Below are positions 9,117 to 18,167 of a stretch of 64,000 bases of DNA, piece by piece; the stretch's first letter is position 1; every line of letters starts with the position of its first letter. This stretch comes from Alkalihalobacterium sp048323755. Its GTDB lineage: Bacteria > Bacillota > Bacilli > Bacillales > Bacillaceae_F. The translations under genes were made by a program, and so were the position numbers. The DNA lies in the NCBI RefSeq assembly GCF_048323755.1, contig NZ_JBLWFS010000007.1, positions 128,880 through 192,879 on the forward strand. Direction: 5' to 3'. Below the pieces are notes generated by a model. That model saw nothing but the letters and a program-made list of their open reading frames with translations, had not been told where the DNA came from and made no database searches.

Positions 9117-9887
9117 ATGATAGACGATATGAGTGTAAATAACAATCTAGAAGAATATAAAGACCCTGATTTATATGATTTAGAGAATGAGGCATTTTTA
9201 GAAGATTTACCACTGATCGTAGAGTTTGCCAAACAAGTAGATGGACCTGTGATCGAGTTGGCTTGCGGAACGGGAAGAATAGCACTGCGTCTTGCAGATC
9301 AGGGGATAGAAATGGTTGGTGTCGACCTGCATGAAAAAATGGTAAGTAAAGCAAAAGAAAAAGCGAATGCAAAGGAGATTGATATTCGCTTAATAATCCA
9401 GGATTGTACAAAGCTAGATCTTGATATAAAAAGTTCATTTGTATTTATGGTAGGCAACTCGTTTCAACACTTTTTATCCAATCAAGCACAAGATGATTTA
9501 CTTTCTTCAGTATATCGGCACCTGAAAAAAGGTGGTATATTTCTGTTTGGAACAAGGTTTCCTTCAAAAGAAGAATTAATGCAACCTGAAGAAGAGGAAT
9601 ACTGGCGGTCTTATCATGACGCTGCAGGTCAAAAGATCGATGTTTACACAGTCAGTCAATATGATGAATTAGCCCAAATTCAAACGTACAAGACCATTAG
9701 ACGAAGTAAGGAGAACGATGAGATCACTCATATTCAGCTTCGCTATGTCTACCCTAAGGAAATGGAACGACTATTAGCATTTCATGGCTTTACAATTCTC
9801 CATCAGTATGGAAAATGGGATAAAACACCGTTAACCAAAGAGAGTCATTCGATGATTTATATTTGTAAAAAAGAAAAAGACGATTGA
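9117..9887 (+). CDS. Class I SAM-dependent methyltransferase
   Basis: 256-residue Rossmann methyltransferase: motif I VIELACGTGRIALRLA, acidic motif II VGVDLHEKM, motif IV FVFMVGNSFQHF. Its layout (EYKDPDLYDLENEAF leader, then motif I) resembles small-molecule methyltransferases of the YqeM/UbiE-like type. It overlaps no neighbour but follows the renalase-like gene by 10 bp. The start could also be the ATG at 9129, which is better spaced from GGGGAG. The substrate is unknown. Confidence 0.85.
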   Translation: MIDDMSVNNNLEEYKDPDLYDLENEAFLEDLPLIVEFAKQVDGPVIELACGTGRIALRLADQGIEMVGVDLHEKMVSKAKEKANAKEIDIRLIIQDCTKLDLDIKSSFVFMVGNSFQHFLSNQAQDDLLSSVYRHLKKGGIFLFGTRFPSKEELMQPEEEEYWRSYHDAAGQKIDVYTVSQYDELAQIQTYKTIRRSKENDEITHIQLRYVYPKEMERLLAFHGFTILHQYGKWDKTPLTKESHSMIYICKKEKDD

Positions 9888-9961
9888 GGTAATTTTTGGG
9901 GGTTCTGATTTATCAATAGAAGTTTTGTTGAATGATGCAGGACGGTACTAAACAAATAAAT

Positions 9962-10005
9962 AGCCTTCAAAATCATAAGATAGATGATTTTGAAGGCATT
10001 TTTTT
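9962..10005. terminator. Bidirectional terminator before proC
   Basis: GCCTTCAAAATCAT / ATGATTTTGAAGGC followed by a seven-T run, between convergent genes. Confidence 0.9.
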
Positions 10006-10837
10006 ACTTCGACTCTGTAAAAATTTGACCCATTTCTTTTGCTCTTGCAGAAGATCGTTTAATTCCAGCAACGACAGCATCTTGGAATTGGTATGAGGCA
10101 AGCACATTTAAGGCAGCTTCTGTTGCTCCATTTGGACTCATCACTTCTTTATAAAGCTGTGCAGACGTCTTTGAAGTAGACTCAAGACGCTTTAAAGAGC
10201 CTTTTAATGTTTGAATGATAGCTTCTTTTGCTTCTTCCTCTTCTAATCCAAGGTCTTTTGCTGCTTTTTCCATCGCTTCAACAAAATAGTAGATATAGGC
10301 TGGACCACTTCCAGCAACTCCTGTAAAGCCGTCTTGTTTGTCTTCAGGAATAATGTGAACGGTCCCGATGGCTTTAAACAATTGAGCAGAAAGGTTTGTG
10401 TCTTCTTCTGATGCAAATTTTCCAGCAGATAGAGCGGTAGCTGATTCGCCTACTTTCGCTGAAGTATTAGGCATGGAACGAATAACAGGTGCCTCCATCC
10501 CAAGTAGTTCTTCAAGGTAATGAGTCGTCACTCCAGCTAAAACCGAAATGAAGATTTGTTCTTTTCGAATGAATGGCTTAATCAGTTCAATTCCATCAAT
10601 AACGTTAGATGGTTTCATTGCTAGTACAACAATATCCGCTTGAGACAGTGCTTCCTCTTTATTAGTAGTCGTTTGGATGCCATACGTACTCTTTAAGCTT
10701 TCTAGGCGAGCAATATCTTTTCGATTTGTTGCAATAATTTGTTCTGGTTTTAATAACTCTTTATTAATCAGTCCAGCAAAAATGGCTTCAGCCATTGAAC
10801 CGGCTCCTACGAATGTTACAGTTTTATCTTTTAACAT
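10004..10837 (-). CDS. proC: Pyrroline-5-carboxylate reductase
   Basis: Last step of proline synthesis, reducing P5C to proline with NAD(P)H. The N-terminal nucleotide motif FVGAGSMAEAIFAGL, the central VLAMKPSNV and the family signature GFTGVAGSGPAYIYYFVEAM are present; 277 residues is normal. It follows proA by 17 bp, so proB-proA-proC form a complete glutamate-to-proline operon under the upstream T-box. Confidence 0.97.
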   Translation of the reverse strand: MLKDKTVTFVGAGSMAEAIFAGLINKELLKPEQIIATNRKDIARLESLKSTYGIQTTTNKEEALSQADIVVLAMKPSNVIDGIELIKPFIRKEQIFISVLAGVTTHYLEELLGMEAPVIRSMPNTSAKVGESATALSAGKFASEEDTNLSAQLFKAIGTVHIIPEDKQDGFTGVAGSGPAYIYYFVEAMEKAAKDLGLEEEEAKEAIIQTLKGSLKRLESTSKTSAQLYKEVMSPNGATEAALNVLASYQFQDAVVAGIKRSSARAKEMGQIFTESK

Positions 10838-10854
10838 TACTTACCACCTGCCCT

Positions 10855-12099
10855 TTACTTAATTTGTCCAGTGCCGCGAACGACATATTTCGTTGATGTT
10901 AATGCAGGGAGTCCCATTGGACCACGAGCATGAAGCTTTTGTGTGCTAATCCCTATTTCCGCACCAAAGCCAAATTCAAAACCGTCAGTGAAACGAGTGG
11001 ACGCATTATGGTATACAGCAGCTGCATCGACGTAATTTAAGAATTTGCTGACACTTTCAGCATCATCAGAAATAATGGCTTCAGAATGCTTTGTTCCATA
11101 TGTTTGAATATGTTCAATCGCTTCCTCTACACTATCAATTACTCGAAGTGCCACAGTCAAATCAAGATATTCTGTGCCCCAATCTTCTTCAGTAGCAGCC
11201 ATTAAGCTAGTATCGACCTGGCACGCTTTTTCATTTGCGCGAATTTCAACGTTCTTTTCTTTTAGCTGGGCTAAAAGATCTTGTAAGTGATTTTTTGCCC
11301 AATCTTTATGAACGAGGATCGTTTCCGCCGCATTACATACAGAAGGGCGTTGAGTTTTCGCATTAACCGCAATTGAAATGGCCATTTCCTTATTGGCTGT
11401 TTCGTCAATATAAACATGGCAGTTTCCAACACCTGTTTCTAGCACTGGAACCGAAGCGTTTTTAACCACGGATTGTATAAGGTTAGCACCACCGCGGGGA
11501 ATAAGCACGTCTAAGTATTCATTCAGTTTAAACATCTCTGAAGCTGTTTGGCGACTTGTATCTTCAAGAAGTTGAACCGTTTCAATTGGTAATTGACTTT
11601 TTTCTAGTCCGCGATGAATGATTCGAACAATTGCTTTATTTGAAAAAATGGCGGTTGAGCTTCCACGTAAAATAACAGCATTTCCTGCTTTTAAACATAA
11701 CCCAGAGGCATCAACGGTTACATTGGGTCTTGCTTCATAAATCATCCCTATCACACCGAGAGGTACTCTTACTTTTTTGATTTGTAATCCATTTGGACGA
11801 TCCCATTCTTCAAGGACTTCACCAATCGGATCAGCAAGGTTTGCAACTTGCTTTAAACCGTCTGCCATATCTTTGATCCGTTCACTCGTCAGCTTTAGTC
11901 GGTCAATCAGTGATTCGGTAAGACCATTTTCTCTGCCAGCTAAAATATCTTTTTCGTTTTCTGTAAGGATGAAGTCTGTTTCTTCAATCAGTTGACCTGC
12001 TATAAGTAGTAATGCTTCATTTTTTTGTTCTGTCGTTAATACAGCTAGATCTGCTGTAATTTCTTTTGCTTTTTTTGCTTTTTGAATGAGTTCACTCAT
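10855..12099 (-). CDS. proA: Glutamate-5-semialdehyde dehydrogenase (gamma-glutamyl phosphate reductase)
   Basis: Reduces gamma-glutamyl phosphate to glutamate semialdehyde. Conserved stretches include GVIGMIYEARPNVTVDA, LIPRGGANLIQ and the active-site region PSVCNAAETILVH containing the catalytic Cys. The ATG at 12099 overlaps the proB stop (ATGA) and has AAGGAGA upstream, so the longer in-frame start at 12129 inside proB is rejected. Translational coupling to proB fits the known ProB-ProA channelling of the labile phosphate. Confidence 0.97.
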   Translation of the reverse strand: MSELIQKAKKAKEITADLAVLTTEQKNEALLLIAGQLIEETDFILTENEKDILAGRENGLTESLIDRLKLTSERIKDMADGLKQVANLADPIGEVLEEWDRPNGLQIKKVRVPLGVIGMIYEARPNVTVDASGLCLKAGNAVILRGSSTAIFSNKAIVRIIHRGLEKSQLPIETVQLLEDTSRQTASEMFKLNEYLDVLIPRGGANLIQSVVKNASVPVLETGVGNCHVYIDETANKEMAISIAVNAKTQRPSVCNAAETILVHKDWAKNHLQDLLAQLKEKNVEIRANEKACQVDTSLMAATEEDWGTEYLDLTVALRVIDSVEEAIEHIQTYGTKHSEAIISDDAESVSKFLNYVDAAAVYHNASTRFTDGFEFGFGAEIGISTQKLHARGPMGLPALTSTKYVVRGTGQIK

Positions 12100-13217
12100 T
12101 TGATCATCTTCTCCTTTATCGTTACCCATAAATTTCTGTGAATGACCTCTGATCGTTCTTTATTTGTCTGTTTTTTTGCTTCTTCACTTGAGAATCCTTT
12201 AATTAATTCCAGTTCACTCGATGAATAGCTGACTTGACCTTTTCCAATTAATTCACCTTTTTGGTTAATGACTTCAATTACATCGCCAGTCGAGAAGTTA
12301 CCTTCCACTGCGGTAATGCCAGCAGGGAGTAGACTTTTTCCTTTGTGAATGACTGCTGTTTCAGCCCCAGGATCAATCGTGATTTTACCTGCAATTTCAG
12401 AATGAATTCCGATCCACTGTTTTTTACTTTTCATCATGTGGTGATCGGTATAGCCAATATAAGTGCCATCACCTTTTCCAGAAATAATATCGACAAGCTT
12501 ATCTGATCCTGACCCTAAGCCTATAAATACTTTAACACCAACGGAAAGGGCCGTTTTGGCTGCTTCGATTTTTGAACGCATACCTCCTGTACCAACACTT
12601 GAGCCAGCACCTCCAGCAGCTTCGAGCAACTCTTCGGTTACTTCTGGTAAGAATGAAAACTTTTTTGCGTTCGGATTGGTCTTCGGGTTGTCATCGTATA
12701 ATCCGTTAATATCAGTAAGAATAATTAGTGTATTCGCATGAATAAGTCCGCTAACTAACGCGGATAGCATGTCGTTATCGCCAAACGTAAGCTCCTCAAG
12801 AGAAATGGAGTCATTTTCATTTATGATGGGGATGACGTCACGTTTGGTCAGTTCGGATAAAGTAGAATAAGCATTGTTGTATTGTTCTTGATTTGAAAAG
12901 TTATGTCTCGTAAGTAGCATTTGCGCTGTAACAATGTTATGTTTTTTGAATTCTTCGGTGTATGCTTGCATTAATAAACCTTGCCCAACTGCAGCAGCAG
13001 CTTGCTTACCAGCAATGGTTACGGGACGAGTTGGGTAGCCAAGATGTGTAAATCCGGCAGCCACGGCACCGGAAGAGATGAGAATTACATCGTGACCTTG
13101 TTGTTTCAACTTTGCTATAGCCGCAGTATGTTCAGAAATTTTATTAATGGATAGCCCACCGTTATTATTCGTTAACGAACTACTACCGATTTTTACGACA
13201 ATTCGTTGTTTCGTCAT
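12096..13217 (-). CDS. proB: Glutamate 5-kinase
   Basis: Commits glutamate to proline by forming gamma-glutamyl phosphate. The amino-acid kinase domain (VVKIGSSSL at the start, ISSGAVAAG, INENDSIS, FGDNDMLSALV, LTDINGLYDDNP) is followed from about residue 275 by a PUA domain, the usual architecture. The ATG at 13217 lies 6 bp after GAGGG; longer in-frame starts to 13247 lack this spacing. Expression should depend on the T-box about 230 bp upstream. Confidence 0.97.
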   Translation of the reverse strand: MTKQRIVVKIGSSSLTNNNGGLSINKISEHTAAIAKLKQQGHDVILISSGAVAAGFTHLGYPTRPVTIAGKQAAAAVGQGLLMQAYTEEFKKHNIVTAQMLLTRHNFSNQEQYNNAYSTLSELTKRDVIPIINENDSISLEELTFGDNDMLSALVSGLIHANTLIILTDINGLYDDNPKTNPNAKKFSFLPEVTEELLEAAGGAGSSVGTGGMRSKIEAAKTALSVGVKVFIGLGSGSDKLVDIISGKGDGTYIGYTDHHMMKSKKQWIGIHSEIAGKITIDPGAETAVIHKGKSLLPAGITAVEGNFSTGDVIEVINQKGELIGKGQVSYSSSELELIKGFSSEEAKKQTNKERSEVIHRNLWVTIKEKMIK

Positions 13218-13263
13218 CGTCATCCCTCTTTTTATTTGTAGAGTCAATGTAAAGTGATAAAAT

Positions 13264-13427
13264 AGACAAGAAAAGCGAAAGCGCTCGGGTAGCGACGTAT
13301 GGACTGGAGCCTCTCCGAAAGAGATAAAGGAGCTGATGTTGACTTATCGTAAGGAGGAGGGCGAAGTCTCACTAGTCGCTGAGCGCTGCAGCTAGACAAG
13401 AAAAGCGAAAGCGCTCGGGTAGCGATA
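13264..13427. repeat. Dispersed intergenic repeat inserted between T-box terminator and proB
   Basis: A 33-bp sequence starting TAGACAAGAAAAGCGAAAGC occurs at 13264 and again at 13394, flanking a spacer of about 95 bp that includes CTGGAGCCTC and TAAAGGAG. It contains AGCGAAAGCGCT, a short palindrome. The form recalls REP/bcr-like intergenic repeats of bacilli (from memory). It lies inside the proB leader, so proB transcripts carry it. Confidence 0.65.
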
Positions 13428-13446
13428 GAAGAAAAAATCCCAAGAA

Positions 13447-13690
13447 ACTAAAAAACTCTTCTGTCCTAATAAAATAAAAGGACGGAAGAGTTGGATCCGC
13501 GGTACCACCTTTGTTGGCAAGCTGATAAGCAAGCCCTCTCGGAACCGTTAACGCCGGCGACGGTCAGGTTTGCCTGACAGCTCAAGGGCAGGTTCAACAG
13601 TTTCAGTGGTGGCACACCTTTCAGCCGGTGGGTGTTGCTCTCTGGACACATGTTACTGTTTACTATTCCTATCAACGCTCATTATACTTT
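13447..13690 (-). ncRNA. T-box riboswitch, probably proline-specific, of proBAC
   Basis: Minus strand. The T-box bulge AAAGGTGGTACCGCGG lies at 13497-13512, followed by a terminator hairpin (AACTCTTCCGTCC / GGACAGAAGAGTT plus T-run, 13450-13492). Upstream are AGTAACATG-like stem I elements, the AGAGAG turn near 13639 and a GAACCTG segment near 13588-13594 that could present a CCU proline specifier. Uncharged tRNA-Pro should favour readthrough into proBAC. Specifier placement was done by eye. Confidence 0.88.
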
Positions 13691-13787
13691 GGAGACTATT
13701 ATAAGTCGATCTTGCCATTCCGTCAAGGTGTGACTGATTGTTTTTCTGAATAACTATACAGATAGGCTAATTAATTAGGAGGAAAAG

Positions 13788-14585
13788 ATGACAACGAAAC
13801 AGCTTCTACATAAAAAAATTGTAATAACAGGTGCTTCTAGTGGGATTGGGAAAGAGCTCGCTTTTCACGTTGCTGAAATGGGAGCAACACCAATTTTACT
13901 AGCTAGATCTATTGATAAATTAGAAATGATTAAACAGGAAATCAAGAAAAAATATGCTATACAAGCGTATTATTATCCATTAGATGTTACATCATTCGAA
14001 AGTGTGCAAAAGACGGTTGAAAAAGTGGTTGCTAACCATGATACGGTAGATGTTCTTATCAACAATGCTGGAATTGGTTATTTTGATGCTTTTAACGAGG
14101 CTGATTTCCATCAAGTTGAAGAGATGTTTCATGTGAATGTTTTAGGGCTGATGGCTTGTACAAAAGCGGTTCTGCCCTACTTCTTAGAAGAACAGGAAGG
14201 GCACATCATTAACATTGGTTCACAAGCAGGTAAGATTGCTACACCAAAATCAAGTGTTTATTCAGCAACCAAGCACGCGGTAAGAGGGTTTACAAATGCA
14301 CTGCGAATGGAATTACACGATACGAATATTTATGTAAGTCTTGTTAATCCAGGACCTATTCGAACAGCCTTTTTTGATCAAGCAGACAAAACCGGTACGT
14401 ATAAAAAGAATGTGGAAAAGATGATGTTAGCCCCAGAAGTTGTAGCGAGACGTATTGTGGAATTGATAATTAAGCCGAAGCGAGAGCTAAATTTACCATG
14501 GTGGATGGATGTAGGTTCATCGTTGTATCAACTGTTTCCGCGTCTCGTTGAAAAGATCGGTGGCAAAAAGTTTTATCAAAAGTAA
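13788..14585 (+). CDS. Short-chain dehydrogenase/reductase (SDR)
   Basis: Classical SDR of 265 residues: cofactor motif TGASSGIG (residues about 14-21), NNAG at about 90, catalytic Ser in NIGSQAG, and Tyr-x3-Lys in YSATK. The C-terminal helix PWWMDVGSSLYQLFPRLVEKI may associate with membrane and resembles the YqjQ/DltE-type group of bacilli. AGGAGG stands 6 bp before the ATG. It is transcribed alone; the substrate is unknown. Confidence 0.88.
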   Translation: MTTKQLLHKKIVITGASSGIGKELAFHVAEMGATPILLARSIDKLEMIKQEIKKKYAIQAYYYPLDVTSFESVQKTVEKVVANHDTVDVLINNAGIGYFDAFNEADFHQVEEMFHVNVLGLMACTKAVLPYFLEEQEGHIINIGSQAGKIATPKSSVYSATKHAVRGFTNALRMELHDTNIYVSLVNPGPIRTAFFDQADKTGTYKKNVEKMMLAPEVVARRIVELIIKPKRELNLPWWMDVGSSLYQLFPRLVEKIGGKKFYQK

Positions 14586-14604
14586 TTAACCGTTAAATAA
14601 TCAT

Positions 14605-14641
14605 AAAAGGTAGAAACTTTAACAGTTTCTACCTTCGCTTT
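14605..14641. terminator. Bidirectional terminator
   Basis: AAGGTAGAAACT-ttaac-AGTTTCTACCTT between the convergent SDR and YqeG genes. Confidence 0.85.
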
Positions 14642-15123
14642 TACCATCTTCTACGAATTAGTCTTTCAAATACTCGCTTTAGTCTAATGTTCCAAGGCTC
14701 GTGCTCCTCACCAACTGGATGAACAAGAGCTGTTTTCATATTTAGGCGCTTGCCACACCAAACATCGGTAAATAGCTGATCTCCAAGAAATACACTCGTT
14801 TCCTTTTGAGCACCCATTTTCTGCATATAGCGTTCAATCTTCCGTATCCCCGGTTTTCCACTGCGTCCTAAGCCGTGTATTCCTAGAGGCTCTGAAAAGC
14901 GATCAACACGACCTTGGCTATTGTTTGAAATGATCGCAAGTTCGACTCCATTTTCTTTTAACATGTTGACCCATTCTTCTACATCTTCTCCACCGGGTTG
15001 GTGGTGAATGGCAAGTGTGCTATCTAAGTCCGATAAAATTGTTTTTATATTATTCGTTTTTAGCCATTCTGCTGTAATTTCAGTAAAATGTTTTAACTCA
15101 AAATCAGGTTGAAAATATTTCAT
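14641..15123 (-). CDS. YqeG-family HAD IIIA phosphatase
   Basis: 160 residues with the HAD motif I LSDLDSTLA (nucleophile Asp), motif II AIISNNSQGR, and motif III/IV KPGIRKIERYM and VFLGDQLFTDV. It starts FQPDFELKHFTEIT like B. subtilis YqeG. In B. subtilis yqeG lies upstream of yqeH-aroD; here it stands alone between convergent and divergent genes. The substrate is not established. Confidence 0.9.
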   Translation of the reverse strand: MKYFQPDFELKHFTEITAEWLKTNNIKTILSDLDSTLAIHHQPGGEDVEEWVNMLKENGVELAIISNNSQGRVDRFSEPLGIHGLGRSGKPGIRKIERYMQKMGAQKETSVFLGDQLFTDVWCGKRLNMKTALVHPVGEEHEPWNIRLKRVFERLIRRRW

Positions 15124-15306
15124 TGACTACAAATCTCCTATACATTCGTCTTTATAGTAATTTTCCCTTTTTTTTTAATTAAATGCAACTTTCAAGGGTA
15201 ACTTTGTTATTTTAGTATTATTCCAATGAAGATAGAGCACTGAAAGTATTTAGTACTCATTTTTTTATTACTTTTAATCCACTAATCGTTTGTAAATATT
15301 TTCTAT

Positions 15307-15363
15307 TTGAAAAACGAACGTATATTCGGTTATAATTAAGAATAAAATACGAACACAAGTTCC
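15307..15363 (+). promoter_or_regulatory. LexA-controlled promoter of uvrX-yolD
   Basis: TTGAAA (15307-15312) and TATAAT (15331-15336) are 18 bp apart. CGAACGTATATTCG (15315-15328) lies in the spacer and CGAACACAAGTTCC (15350-15363) just downstream. Both match the Bacillus SOS box GAAC-N4-GTTC, the second almost perfectly. Confidence 0.85.
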
Positions 15364-15380
15364 TTTTTGGGGGGGTTCAT

Positions 15381-16646
15381 TTGGTTCCGCAACCATTGTA
15401 TGAAACGATTGAAAAGCGCAGTATTCTTTGTGTCGATATGAAAAGTTTTTATGCCAGTTGTTCAGCCTTAGCGCTAGGGCTTGATCCATTAGAGTGTTAT
15501 TTAGCTGTTGTTGCTGATACGGAAAGGTCCGGAAGTGTTGTACTTGCGGCGACACCTAAATTAAAAAAAGACTTTGGAATTAAAACGGGAAGTCGGTTAT
15601 TTGAAATTCCGGATGATCCTCGCATCCAGCTTGTTAATGCGCAAATGGCGATGTATCTAGATACGTCAGTGGAACTTACAAAATTTTTTACTCGCTATGT
15701 CCCATTTGAAGCCATTCACGTTTATAGTGTGGATGAAAGTTTCCTTCAAGTAGATGGTACCGAACGTCTTTGGGGATCACCTTTGCAATTAGCGCAGCGT
15801 ATTCGTCAAGACATGTTAAGAGACTTTGGCTTAACATGTGCGATCGGGATTGGTCCGAATATGCTTATGTCCAAACTCTGTCTAGATATTCAAGCCAAAA
15901 AGACGGGGGTAGCCCAGTGGGATTTTGAGGATCTACAAAATGAGTTATGGCCCTTACCGTTGCGCGAGATGTGGGGTATCGGTTCGCGGTTAGAAAAACG
16001 CTTAAATCGTCTAGGGATTCGAACCGTAGGACAGCTTGCTCAATATGACGTGACAAGATTAGAGAAAGCGTTTGGCGTTATGGGAAATCAAATGTATTAC
16101 CACGCATGGGGGATTGATTTGTCAGAGCTCGGCGCACCGATTATGCAGGGGCAGATTAGTTTTGCCAAAGGACAAATTTTACTTCGTGATTATAAAGAAA
16201 GAGAAGATATTAAATGTGTCATTTTAGAGATGTGTGAGGAAGTAATGAGACGAGCTCGAAATGCTGGGAAGGCAGGACGCACCGTAAGTTTAGGTCTTGG
16301 CTACAGTAAGGAAGAGTATGGAGGTGGCTTTTACCGTTCAGTTAGCCTTGATGAACCGACCAACCTGACCATGGATATTTATGAAGCCTGTCTTCATTTA
16401 ATGAAGAAGCATTATCGGGGAGAAACGGTAAGGCAAATTACAATTGCGCTATCGAATGTTTGTGATGATGCTCATGTTCAGCTCAGTTTGCTGGATCCAG
16501 CGAAACCACGGAAAAAGGAATTAGGTTATGCGATGGATGCCATTCGAAATAAATATGGATCAGATGCCTTATTACGAGCTGTTTCTTACACGGAAGCGGG
16601 TACAGCTAAATACCGTTGTACGCTTCTTGGCGGTCATAAAGCGTAG
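15381..16646 (+). CDS. uvrX: Y-family DNA polymerase, UvrX/YqjW type
   Basis: Translesion DNA polymerase of 421 residues. The catalytic blocks CVDMKSFYASCSA (first Asp), YSVDESFLQVDG (Asp-Glu pair) and the helix-hairpin-helix LNRLGIRTVGQLAQYD are visible. The TTG start follows a G7 run 5 bp upstream, so initiation depends on a strong Shine-Dalgarno. YolD-like protein follows by 14 bp, the same pair as B. subtilis yqjW-yqjX. Two LexA boxes indicate SOS induction. Confidence 0.93.
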   Translation: MVPQPLYETIEKRSILCVDMKSFYASCSALALGLDPLECYLAVVADTERSGSVVLAATPKLKKDFGIKTGSRLFEIPDDPRIQLVNAQMAMYLDTSVELTKFFTRYVPFEAIHVYSVDESFLQVDGTERLWGSPLQLAQRIRQDMLRDFGLTCAIGIGPNMLMSKLCLDIQAKKTGVAQWDFEDLQNELWPLPLREMWGIGSRLEKRLNRLGIRTVGQLAQYDVTRLEKAFGVMGNQMYYHAWGIDLSELGAPIMQGQISFAKGQILLRDYKEREDIKCVILEMCEEVMRRARNAGKAGRTVSLGLGYSKEEYGGGFYRSVSLDEPTNLTMDIYEACLHLMKKHYRGETVRQITIALSNVCDDAHVQLSLLDPAKPRKKELGYAMDAIRNKYGSDALLRAVSYTEAGTAKYRCTLLGGHKA

Positions 16647-16660
16647 AGGAGATGAAATAA

Positions 16661-16993
16661 ATGATTAAAGATCGTGGAAATATAAAGTGGACAGCGATGA
16701 TGCTTCCAGAACATGTAGGTTTACTTCGTGAGTTAAAAAAGGAGCTGACTTATCAAAAAAAGCCTCAACTCGATGAGCAACAGCTGTTAGAAATGAATGA
16801 ACAGATTTGTGAAGGGATGGCAAATAACGCATCACTTATTTTTACTTACTATGAAAACTATGACTACCATTGTATGGTTGGTACGGTTCATCATTTTAAT
16901 GAACAAGAAAGAAAACTGCACCTGATTGATCAATTTGGTGGCAAAAACTATTTACAACTGGATGAGATTATTGATGTAAAAACTTACAAGTAA
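16661..16993 (+). CDS. YolD-like protein
   Basis: 110-residue YolD-family protein (IKDRGNIKWTAMMLPEHVGLL opening, as in YqjX/YolD). This family is almost always encoded next to UvrX-type polymerases and is thought to modulate them. GAGGAGATG lies upstream of the ATG. Co-transcribed with uvrX under SOS control. Confidence 0.9.
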   Translation: MIKDRGNIKWTAMMLPEHVGLLRELKKELTYQKKPQLDEQQLLEMNEQICEGMANNASLIFTYYENYDYHCMVGTVHHFNEQERKLHLIDQFGGKNYLQLDEIIDVKTYK

Positions 16994-17173
16994 AAACCAT
17001 TTTTATGTATAAAATTGGTTTGGCTTTCCTACAATAGTTTCTATCTCGTAAATTGAAACGAAACCTTCAAGATGTTGTAAAGCAATGGTCACAAATGTTT
17101 TTCAAAAATGGTATGACGAAGGTGTATAGTTAGTAGGTGCTACAAAATTTTTAGAATAGGAAGTGAAGAGAAC

Positions 17174-17458
17174 GTGCGCGTTCATGATCTAGTCGAAACG
17201 AAAGAGTTTTTTATTGGGGAGACAAAGCCAAATTTCCATGTCATTTATGAAAAGTTTGAAAATAATGATGCAGTATATGTAGATGGAGTCGTTCAAACGA
17301 AAAAGATGGGAATTGAAGAGATCGTCCAAATTTTTCGAGGTGAGGAAGATAGTTTATGTAATGTAGAACGATACTGTATTGGTAAAGAGTACCCGAATAT
17401 TGAAGCAGTTTTGGCGAAAGTAAAGGAAAGTCATAGAGAAATCTTTATTTTAGAATAA
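17174..17458 (+). CDS. Hypothetical small soluble protein
   Basis: 94 residues from a GTG start preceded by AGGAAGTGAAGAG. It is acidic, with no membrane segment and no motif I recognise (ends REIFILE). It has its own promoter region and terminator. Codon use looks like its neighbours. Confidence 0.65.
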   Translation: MRVHDLVETKEFFIGETKPNFHVIYEKFENNDAVYVDGVVQTKKMGIEEIVQIFRGEEDSLCNVERYCIGKEYPNIEAVLAKVKESHREIFILE

Positions 17459-17469
17459 TTCATATAATG

Positions 17470-17498
17470 AAGACTGACTCAAAAGGGCCAGTCTTTTT
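17470..17498 (+). terminator. Intrinsic terminator
   Basis: AAGACTG-actcaaaagggc-CAGTCTTTTT after the 94-residue protein gene. Confidence 0.85.
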
Positions 17499-17620
17499 AT
17501 AATGCAGTTAGAGAAACTACAAATTTCAAGTGGATTGTAAGAACTGACAGGACGTTGCTTATCCTAATGAATTACGCTAACATTTACGGTATGGATGGGA
17601 TCTAGAAAGGAAGAGAAACT

Positions 17621-18100
17621 ATGGTAAGAGTATTATTCGTTTGTCTAGGTAATATTTGCCGATCACCGATGGCAGAAGCTGTGTTTCGGAAAAAAGTGGA
17701 AGAAGCAAACTTAAGTGATGGATTTGAGATTGATTCGGCAGGAACGGGAGACTGGCATATTGGCAAACCGCCGCACGAGGGAACGAGAAACATCTTAGAC
17801 CAATACAAAATTGATTATAGTGGTATGAAGGCACGAAAGGTAACAAAGCCGGACTTACAGAACTATGATTATATCATTGCAATGGATGCTGAAAATGTAG
17901 GGAACTTAAACGCAATGGCAAAGCATGAGCAAACAGGAGAAATTGCAAGGCTTCTTGACTTTCTTCCAGAAAGTGATGTTGTTGATGTTCCAGATCCGTA
18001 CTATACAGGCAATTTCGAAGAAGTATATGAATTAGTAAATAAGAGTTGTGAGAAATTACTTTCATACATATGTGAACAAGAAAATCTAAAGAAGAGCTGA
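17621..18100 (+). CDS. Low-molecular-weight protein tyrosine phosphatase
   Basis: 159 residues with the P-loop VCLGNICRSPMAEAV (C-x5-R-S; nucleophile Cys8) at the N-terminus and the general-acid loop DVPDPYYTGNFEEVYELV near the C-terminus, complete for catalysis. This matches YfkJ-type LMW-PTPs that act on phosphotyrosine and stress or exopolysaccharide kinases; arginine phosphatase YwlE is a less likely alternative. GGAAGAG precedes the ATG. Confidence 0.93.
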   Translation: MVRVLFVCLGNICRSPMAEAVFRKKVEEANLSDGFEIDSAGTGDWHIGKPPHEGTRNILDQYKIDYSGMKARKVTKPDLQNYDYIIAMDAENVGNLNAMAKHEQTGEIARLLDFLPESDVVDVPDPYYTGNFEEVYELVNKSCEKLLSYICEQENLKKS

Positions 18101-18125
18101 TCACACGAGGTCAGCTCTTCTTTAA
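18088..18125. terminator. Bidirectional terminator
   Basis: AAAGAAGAGCTGA / TCAGCTCTTCTTT, overlapping the last codons of the phosphatase gene and facing sspH from the other side. Confidence 0.88.
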
Positions 18126-18167
18126 ATTCAAAATATAGATATGTAGTTTTAAATTAGAATCACAAGT

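Noticed and set aside
13466..13675. 69-residue minus-strand ORF over the T-box
   Set aside because: It coincides with the T-box leader, whose conserved bulge and terminator explain the sequence.
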